From: CAMYLR01 sp039588915
GTDB lineage: Bacteria; Gemmatimonadota; Gemmatimonadetes; JACCXV01; JAHWKZ01
Direction: 5' to 3'
Assembly (NCBI GenBank): GCA_039588915.1
Contig: JBDGYV010000064.1
Span: forward strand, 1-10,734
DNA length: 10,734 nucleotides
The position numbers and the translations under genes are program-made. The stretch's first letter is position 1, and each line of letters opens with the position of its first letter. Below, piece after piece: positions 6,276 to 10,734 of this stretch. Under the pieces are notes generated by a model. That model saw only the letters and a program-made list of their open reading frames with translations, made no database searches and was not told the origin of the DNA.

Positions 6276-7379
6276 ATGACCGGACGACCGTACCGAGTTC
6301 TCAACGGCCGGTTCGAGAGCGCGGCGATTGGACCGCTGGCGCTGTCGGACGATGCGTCGTTGTTCGCGCTGCTGTTGCAGCATCCGGATTGGCTTTCATC
6401 GGATGTCGTGTTTGTGGCCGACGGCCGTGTGCTCTCGGAGAGCGATCCGGCCAGACGGTCGGTGCTCGGCTGGCATCGCTACGGCGGACCAGTCCTGCTT
6501 GGAGCTACCACCGGTGTGGCCGATCCGGCGCTGCTGGTGGAGACGGTCCAGCTGGCCGGGGTAAGCGCCGAGTGGTCGCCTGAGCAGTGGGACGAAGCGT
6601 TGGCCGCGTTCTGGGCGGGCGCCGATCAAGAGCTCAAGCAGCGCGTCGCTCGTTGTTGGCAACTGTCGTCGGAACCCTGGCGGCTGGAAAGTTGGACCCG
6701 CGCCGCTTGGGGGGAAGCGCCGGCCAAGGGGCGCGCCCTCGTCGGGGTGATCGCCGGGAGCGTTCCGCTACGTGTGCGCAGGACGATCGATTGGTTGGCA
6801 GCCGAAGGTCGCGAGATCGCCGGCTACGAGGTTCGTCGGATGCAATCCGGCGAAGCGATCACGTACTGGACCACGCCGGTGGCGGGCGCATGGCCGCACG
6901 CGGCCGATGCGGGCCCGGTGCCCGAAGAAGCGGGCCGCCGACGAGACACGTACGTGCACCATACCGGTGGGGTGACGGCGGGGTTGCTATCGGCGGTCGA
7001 GATGCGTTGCCGCGAGCTGGAGAGCCAAGTTGCGTGGAGCGGGGAAGACTGGGTCCGGTTCGATGGTCACGAGCATTCGCTGCGGGTCTTTCCAGGTGCA
7101 GCGTGGGTCGATTTGCAACTTGTTGGGGCCGATGAGGGAACGCTCAAGGGGTTGAGCTATCGATTCGGCGTATCGGAAAGTCTAACGCCAGGTGAGGATG
7201 CACCGCCCGAGGTTCACTTCAGATTGGCATCCGCGAGCGACCTGAGTCCGAGCATCCATTTGTTGTTGGGCGCGTGGTTGGGGGAGGGGCCTCCGGACGA
7301 GCGCACACCCGACCCACCACTGGACCTCGATCTCCTCACGAAGAAGCCCGAGCCCGTTTCAAGTCCGCCCGATCATTAA
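6276..7379 (+). CDS. Tryptophan-rich protein of unknown function
   Basis: I do not recognise this 367-residue protein. It has no signal peptide or membrane segment, so it is probably cytoplasmic. The start ATG 6276 has AGGGG about 5 nt upstream and lies 31 bp after apt, suggesting co-transcription. It contains 16 tryptophans (about 4.4%), spread mostly through the body of the protein. The N-terminal third predicts as mixed alpha/beta (ALLLQHPDWLS, VVFVADGRVL). The middle has a strand followed by RRTIDWLAAEGREIAGYEV (from about residue 168), a pattern that reminds me of C-terminal regions in some DUF91-like, PD-(D/E)XK-related proteins; this is only a weak impression. A second conserved-looking block runs from VEMRCRELE to KGLSYRFGV (about 231-293). 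The last 35 residues are acidic and proline-rich and likely disordered. The 3' end overlaps mobA on the other strand by 44 bp. Confidence 0.8.
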   Translation: MTGRPYRVLNGRFESAAIGPLALSDDASLFALLLQHPDWLSSDVVFVADGRVLSESDPARRSVLGWHRYGGPVLLGATTGVADPALLVETVQLAGVSAEWSPEQWDEALAAFWAGADQELKQRVARCWQLSSEPWRLESWTRAAWGEAPAKGRALVGVIAGSVPLRVRRTIDWLAAEGREIAGYEVRRMQSGEAITYWTTPVAGAWPHAADAGPVPEEAGRRRDTYVHHTGGVTAGLLSAVEMRCRELESQVAWSGEDWVRFDGHEHSLRVFPGAAWVDLQLVGADEGTLKGLSYRFGVSESLTPGEDAPPEVHFRLASASDLSPSIHLLLGAWLGEGPPDERTPDPPLDLDLLTKKPEPVSSPPDH

Positions 7380-7932
7380 GGTTCAAGAGCGCGCGATCGG
7401 GATCCGCTAGCGCATCGATCTCGGTTGCGTCGACGACGTGGTGTGAGGTGTTCTGCACCAACGATTGAACCGCCAGCTGGCCAGCCGCGACCGAACGGTG
7501 GCATTCGACCCACAGATCAGCGCTCCAAATAGCGTGTAGCGGATGCGTTCTTCCGCGCCAGCGGGGAAGTACCACAGCCGCCGCTGGAGTCATATGGGCC
7601 AGCGTTTCGAACAGGACCGCCTCAGCGAAGGGGTAGTCGCATCCGGTTACCGCTATGCGAGCGCTGGAATAGCGTTCCGCGCAAGCCTTTAGCCCCGCAG
7701 CCATGCCGGCCAGCGGACCGCAGTCGGTGATCCGGTCGTCCACGCGCTGGTAGTCGCCATGGGGAAGCTCCTGTCCCGGATGGGCGACGACGATCGGTGG
7801 CTCGGCGGACAGCTGCGTCAACCGGTCAAGGATGCGCAGCAGGAGCGGTTGGCCGTCCCAGCCAAGCCACGCTTTGGGCATGCCGAGCCGGCGGCCTCGA
7901 CCACCGGCGAGAACGAGCACTCCGTCAATCAT
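7336..7932 (-). CDS. mobA: Molybdenum cofactor guanylyltransferase MobA
   Basis: This 198-residue protein has the length and motif order of MobA, which transfers GMP from GTP to molybdopterin-Mo to form the bis-MGD or MGD cofactor in the cytoplasm. Seen are the nucleotide-binding LAGGRGRRLGMPK (8-20), the D70-C-G72-PLAG motif with AAGL after it, the metal-site VTGCDYPF (95-102) and a C-terminal NLNDRADL matching the family's N-x-N-x-x-x-D-L ending. ATG 7932 is preferred because LAGG then begins at residue 8. An upstream GTG at 7971 would add 13 unconserved residues. It stands alone on its strand. It fits functionally with the XdhC-family genes at the left end, although XdhC targets usually use the cytosine or plain cofactor, so a CTP-using relative (MocA type) is possible. 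Confidence 0.86.
   Translation of the reverse strand: MIDGVLVLAGGRGRRLGMPKAWLGWDGQPLLLRILDRLTQLSAEPPIVVAHPGQELPHGDYQRVDDRITDCGPLAGMAAGLKACAERYSSARIAVTGCDYPFAEAVLFETLAHMTPAAAVVLPRWRGRTHPLHAIWSADLWVECHRSVAAGQLAVQSLVQNTSHHVVDATEIDALADPDRALLNLNDRADLKRARASS
7358..7398. repeat. Imperfect 24-bp tandem duplication at the mobA 3' end
   Basis: Two copies beginning TTCAAG, at 7358 and 7382, are spaced 24 bp apart and match at 14 of their first 17 bases. In MobA they encode two 8-residue units, DRALLNLN and DRADLKRA. The stop codon of the convergent unknown gene falls inside the first unit. Confidence 0.5.
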
Positions 7933-7960
7933 GCGTCGAAAGTACCCGCCCGGTCCCACC

Positions 7961-7990
7961 TTTACCGCCACGACGCTGGGCGATTAGATT
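7961..7990 (+). promoter_or_regulatory. Possible promoter of tRNA-Arg
   Basis: TAGATT (7985-7990) is a fair -10 box placed 16 nt before the mature tRNA. TTTACC (7961-7966) lies 18 bp upstream as a weak -35. The match is only moderate. It sits just upstream of the divergent mobA start. Confidence 0.35.
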
Positions 7991-8006
7991 CCCACTTCTC
8001 GTTTGC

Positions 8007-8083
8007 GCCCCCGTAGCTCAGGTGGATAGAGCAGCGGTTTCCTAAACCGCAGGTCGTGCGTTCGAATCGCGCCGGGGGCTCCA
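8007..8083 (+). tRNA. tRNA-Arg (anticodon CCT)
   Basis: The cloverleaf reads: acceptor arms GCCCCCG and CGGGGGC; D arm GCTC/GAGC; anticodon stem GCGGT/ACCGC around the loop TTCCTAA, giving anticodon CCT for AGG codons; variable loop AGGTC; and T arm GTGCG-TTCGAAT-CGCGC with one G-T pair. Discriminator T is followed by an encoded CCA (8081-8083). It lies 34 bp before the TPR gene, which has no evident promoter of its own. Confidence 0.95.
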
Positions 8084-8117
8084 GGGACCTTATAACATTT
8101 AATGTGATTTCGAGGCA

Positions 8118-8822
8118 ATGAGTCGTAAACGGTTATCAAAACATCAGTTAAAGCGGGACCGGTTCGTTGAGCAGACGTTTGACTGGGCGCATTGGGCCGA
8201 AACCCATCGGCGTCAGTTCCTGGCCGGGGCGGCCGTCCTCGCGTTGGCGTTTGGCGGCTTTTTCGTGTTCCAGGCGATGTCGCGGAGCGCCGAGGAGGAT
8301 GCTTCGGGCGCCTACATGGAAGCCCGGCAGGCGTATTTCGCCGGGAATTTCCCGCTTGCTGCGAGCGACCTGGAGGACTTCGTGCGTCTTCACGGCGATA
8401 CGTCGTTCGCCGATGATGCGCGGTTTTTTCGGGCCGACGCGCTCTATCAGGCCGGGAACAACGAGGCCGCTGGCGAGGCCCTGGAGGAGTTCTTGAGTCG
8501 CCACGGGGACTCACCGTTCGCCCAGATGGCGCGGCTCCTGAGCGCCACCGTCTACGCTCGACTCAATCGCTACGAAGACGCAAAAGCAGCGTATGAGCGA
8601 GCGATCGAGGAGGCCGGTTTTGACGTCGAACGGGCTCGTATCCACGAGGAGCTGGCCCGCTTGTACGTCAGTCGGGGCGACAACGCCGATGCAGCGGCCC
8701 AGTACCGCCGAATCGCGGAGCTGGTCCCGGACACGGAGGTAGCGTCCCGAGCGCTGCGCCGGGAGGCCGAGCTGTCCGTGGAGCCATTGGCAGTCGGGGG
8801 CAGCGCCGAAGACGGCTCGTAG
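8118..8822 (+). CDS. Membrane-anchored tetratricopeptide-repeat protein
   Basis: This 234-residue protein has a basic N-terminus (about residues 1-32, many Lys/Arg), one hydrophobic anchor at about 35-53, then a soluble alpha-helical domain. The anchor orientation (positive side in) suggests the repeats face the periplasm. At least three TPR-like helical pairs can be read: AYMEARQAYFAGNFPLAASD, then DARFFRADALYQAGNNEAAG, then ARIHEELARLYVSRGDNADA. The layout matches YfgM-like and CpoB/BamD-like scaffold proteins that take part in envelope assembly. No specific partner is visible. AGG just before the ATG is a weak ribosome binding site. The gene follows tRNA-Arg closely and is convergent with the microcompartment genes, from which it is separated by two hairpins. 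Confidence 0.82.
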   Translation: MSRKRLSKHQLKRDRFVEQTFDWAHWAETHRRQFLAGAAVLALAFGGFFVFQAMSRSAEEDASGAYMEARQAYFAGNFPLAASDLEDFVRLHGDTSFADDARFFRADALYQAGNNEAAGEALEEFLSRHGDSPFAQMARLLSATVYARLNRYEDAKAAYERAIEEAGFDVERARIHEELARLYVSRGDNADAAAQYRRIAELVPDTEVASRALRREAELSVEPLAVGGSAEDGS

Positions 8823-8823
8823 G

Positions 8824-8856
8824 GGGCTCAGGGCGGGAAAACGGCCCTGAGAGCCC
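8824..8856 (+). terminator. Hairpin after the TPR gene
   Basis: GGGCTCAGGGC (8824-8834) pairs with GCCCT (8844-8848) and GAGCCC (8851-8856), an 11-bp stem with a 2-nt bulge. It starts 1 nt after the TAG stop. There is no U-tract downstream, so it is probably a weak or Rho-assisted terminator. Confidence 0.55.
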
Positions 8857-8926
8857 TATGGCGCATAACGTATCTTATGTAAACTCACGTCTGGAGAGGG
8901 GTCACCGCAGGCCTCCCTCCCCCTGG

Positions 8927-8958
8927 AAAAACCCACCGACATCGTCCTCAGTGGTTTT
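8927..8958 (-). terminator. Terminator of the microcompartment operon
   Basis: Read on the minus strand, AAAACCAC pairs with GTG(G)GTTTT, an 8-bp stem with one bulged base and a 14-nt loop. A run of five T residues ends the 3' arm. It lies 9 nt past the aldehyde dehydrogenase stop and so marks the likely 3' end of the operon. Confidence 0.55.
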
Positions 8959-8967
8959 CTTGAGGGT

Positions 8968-10416
8968 CTAGACGATCCGGAAGTAGTCGACCAGCGTGCA
9001 GCGCCGGCGCCGGACGAAAGTCCGAGCCGAAGTAGGGCCCTCACCGGTCGGCGTCGAGATCGTCATCGCGGTTGGTCCCTCGCCGCCAAAACCCAATCCG
9101 GCCAGGTTGGGCCCGTTCTTGACGAAGATCGAGCAGTTCATCTCGACCGCCATGCGATGCAGGTGGTCGAGAACCTTGGAGTGCATGCAGGCGGTGTGCT
9201 TGAAGTCGTGTTCGAGCTCGACCGCCCAGTCAATAGCGGTATCCACGTCTGGACAACGGATAAGCGGCAACACCGGGGTCAGCAGCTCGAGGACCGCGAA
9301 CGGATGATGACGATCCGTCTCAGCCAGTAGCAACTTGGTATCCTCGGGAATGCGTTTGCCGATCAACTTCGCCAAGACCGACGGATCTTTCCCCACGTAC
9401 TCCTTGTTCATCCGCGGTTCGGGACCTGGGTAGTCGTTTAACATCGCCCGAGCCAACGACTCGGCCTCGTTCGGCGTCAGCAGTACGGCTTTGTTGGCTT
9501 GCAGCTCCCGGAGTAACTCGTCGGCGATCGGCTCCTCGGCCAGGATCTCCTTTTCGCACGTGCAGACGACGTTGTTGTCGAACGATGCGCCGCGCACGAT
9601 GTCCGTCGCGGCCCGCGCGATATCGGCGCTCGCGTCGACCACCACTGGTGGGTTGCCCGGCCCCGCGGCGATGACTCGTTTGTTCGACTTCTGGGCTGCC
9701 CGAACAACGGCTCCCCCGCCGGTGACCACCAACAGATCGATTCCGGGATGCTGAAAGAGCTGCTGAGCGGCCTCGATCGAGGGCTCGGCCACAGCGGTCA
9801 GCAGCGTCTCCGGGCCCCCCACCTCGACCGCGGCGGTGTTCATGATGTCGATCGTGCGATTGGTGACGCCTTTGGCCTGGGGATGAGCGCCAAACACGAC
9901 CGCGTTTCCTGCGGCGATCATCGAGATCCCGTTGTTTATGATGGTAGCGGCCGGATTGGTCGATGGGGTGACTGCGCCGATGACACCCCACGGCGCGAGC
10001 TCGGTTAGCGTCAGGCCGTGGTCGCCCGACAGTATCTCGGGCACGAGGTCCTCGGTGCCTGGCGTACGGTCGATGACGAGTTGGTTCTTGAGCACTTTGC
10101 TCTCGACGTTTCCGAGTCCGGTCTCTGCGACCGCGTCTTCGGCCAGCGATCGCGCCTGCTCCGTCAGCCGATGGCGCTGATTAGCGATGATCTTGTCGCG
10201 TAGCTCGAGCGTATGGACGGTGGCCTGGGCGCGGTGGGCAGCTTCCACGGCTTCGTCTACGGTGCTGAAGATGCCGAGTTGCCGGGTGGGCTCGAGGCTC
10301 GTCGGAGACGGGCGTTTGGCGGGGCGTTCGGCGACCTCAATCGCCGGGGCCGAGCTCGCAAGCTCGCCGGTGATTCGGTCGACGATAGCGCGGATTTCGC
10401 TCTCGGTGAGCGGCAC
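8968..10416 (-). CDS. CoA-acylating aldehyde dehydrogenase of a microcompartment (EutE/PduP family)
   Basis: This 482-residue enzyme is close to EutE and PduP in length and motifs. It would oxidise an aldehyde with NAD+ and CoA to an acyl-CoA inside a BMC lumen. The catalytic cysteine is C285 in FDNNVVCTCEKE (EutE and PduP have NNLPC-x-x-EKE). The cofactor region carries PWGVIGAVTPSTNPAA (142-157) and VVTGGGAVV (230-238). The C-terminus ARTFxRRRRCTLVDYFRIV is the family ending. Residues 1-20 form an amphipathic helix (MPLTESEIRAIVDRI) followed by a Pro/Ala/Glu-rich linker to about 45, the layout of an encapsulation peptide. The start is GTG 10416; the upstream AGGCG is a weak ribosome binding site. 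The BMC shell gene ends 30 bp upstream, so the two are co-transcribed. The substrate (acetaldehyde, propionaldehyde or another) cannot be decided, so no eutE or pduP symbol is given. Confidence 0.93.
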   Translation of the reverse strand: MPLTESEIRAIVDRITGELASSAPAIEVAERPAKRPSPTSLEPTRQLGIFSTVDEAVEAAHRAQATVHTLELRDKIIANQRHRLTEQARSLAEDAVAETGLGNVESKVLKNQLVIDRTPGTEDLVPEILSGDHGLTLTELAPWGVIGAVTPSTNPAATIINNGISMIAAGNAVVFGAHPQAKGVTNRTIDIMNTAAVEVGGPETLLTAVAEPSIEAAQQLFQHPGIDLLVVTGGGAVVRAAQKSNKRVIAAGPGNPPVVVDASADIARAATDIVRGASFDNNVVCTCEKEILAEEPIADELLRELQANKAVLLTPNEAESLARAMLNDYPGPEPRMNKEYVGKDPSVLAKLIGKRIPEDTKLLLAETDRHHPFAVLELLTPVLPLIRCPDVDTAIDWAVELEHDFKHTACMHSKVLDHLHRMAVEMNCSIFVKNGPNLAGLGFGGEGPTAMTISTPTGEGPTSARTFVRRRRCTLVDYFRIV

Positions 10417-10446
10417 GTTGCTCGCCTAGGAAATCGACCGGGTGTG

Positions 10447-10725
10447 TTAGCCGGTCGTGATCGGGAAATGCGAGTCCAAGTCCGAGTGCGGCCTCGGGAT
10501 GACGTGTACCGAGACTACCTCGCCGACCTTCTTGGCGGCGGCCGCGCCGGCATCGACAGCGGCTTGGCAGGCGGCCACGTCTCCACGCACTAAAGCGGTC
10601 ACGTAGCCGGCGCCGATCTTCTCGTAACCGACGAGTTTGACACGCGCCGCTTTGACCATGGCGTCCGACGCCTCGATAAGAGCGACCAAGCCGCGCGTCT
10701 CGATCATCCCCAGTGCTTCCACCAT
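10447..10725 (-). CDS. Hexameric microcompartment shell protein (BMC-H, PduA/EutM/CcmK type)
   Basis: This 92-residue protein is a single BMC domain (Pfam PF00936 type). It opens with EALGMIETRGLVALIEASDAM (from residue 3), has the central VKLVGYEKIGAGYVTALVRGDVA (29-51) and ends in VIPRPHSDLD (75-84). Such proteins form hexamers that tile into the facets of a polyhedral shell. The pore loop K36-I-G-A-G40 lines the central channel for small metabolites. A single domain with no circular permutation or tandem repeat excludes BMC-T. ATG 10725 follows AGGAG with a 4-nt gap, a good ribosome binding site that falls at the very edge of the window. The aldehyde dehydrogenase begins 30 bp downstream. 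The rest of the operon presumably lies upstream, past the right edge. Confidence 0.96.
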   Translation of the reverse strand: MVEALGMIETRGLVALIEASDAMVKAARVKLVGYEKIGAGYVTALVRGDVAACQAAVDAGAAAAKKVGEVVSVHVIPRPHSDLDSHFPITTG

Positions 10726-10734
10726 TCAGCTCCT

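Noticed and set aside
8096..8106. Palindrome ACATTtAATGT in the leader of the TPR gene
   Set aside because: The arms are only 5 bp and 1 nt apart. It does not fit a terminator and matches no operator consensus I can defend.
1..10734. CRISPR arrays, insertion sequences, attachment sites or prophage genes
   Set aside because: No regularly spaced repeats, transposase or integrase reading frames, or tRNA-end duplications were seen next to either tRNA.

Overview
The window is GC-rich and densely coded bacterial DNA. It carries a Gram-negative-type outer-membrane TonB-dependent receptor with a carboxypeptidase-regulatory-like N-terminal domain and a C-terminal phenylalanine, a lipoprotein metallopeptidase, two tRNAs with encoded CCA, and bacterial microcompartment (BMC) genes. 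The receptor style and base composition resemble Gemmatimonadota or a related phylum. That placement is an impression from sequence style, not a search result.

Layout, left to right. (1) Positions 2-2291, plus strand: the end of an XdhC Rossmann-domain gene, a stand-alone XdhC/CoxI N-terminal-domain gene, surE, and a DUF368 polyprenyl-phosphate translocase, closely packed or overlapping. (2) Positions 2289-2465: a hairpin, a sigma70-like promoter, tRNA-Pro(CGG) and a strong hairpin terminator. (3) Positions 2476-5004, minus strand: a TonB-dependent receptor, divergent from the next block across an AT-rich promoter region. (4) Positions 5135-7379, plus strand: an M23 lipoprotein, apt, and a tryptophan-rich protein of unknown function, probably one operon. 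(5) Positions 7336-7932, minus strand: mobA, whose 3' end overlaps the preceding gene by 44 bp. (6) Positions 8007-8822, plus strand: tRNA-Arg(CCT) followed by a membrane-anchored TPR protein. (7) Positions 8968-10725, minus strand: a CoA-acylating aldehyde dehydrogenase with an N-terminal encapsulation-peptide-like helix, preceded by a hexameric BMC shell protein. This looks like the 3' end of a microcompartment operon that continues beyond the right edge.

How the genes fit together. XdhC-family proteins and MobA both serve molybdenum-cofactor maturation, so the organism probably makes a molybdenum hydroxylase (xanthine dehydrogenase or aerobic CO dehydrogenase type). SurE and Apt belong to nucleotide and purine salvage. 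DUF368 and the M23 lipoprotein belong to cell-envelope recycling and remodelling. The most notable system is the microcompartment at the right edge: the dehydrogenase would convert an aldehyde to acyl-CoA inside a protein shell built partly from the adjacent BMC-H protein. Its signature enzyme, and therefore its substrate, lies outside the window. Two genes (the DUF368 gene and the M23 lipoprotein) look best explained by CTG start codons, which automated callers would miss.
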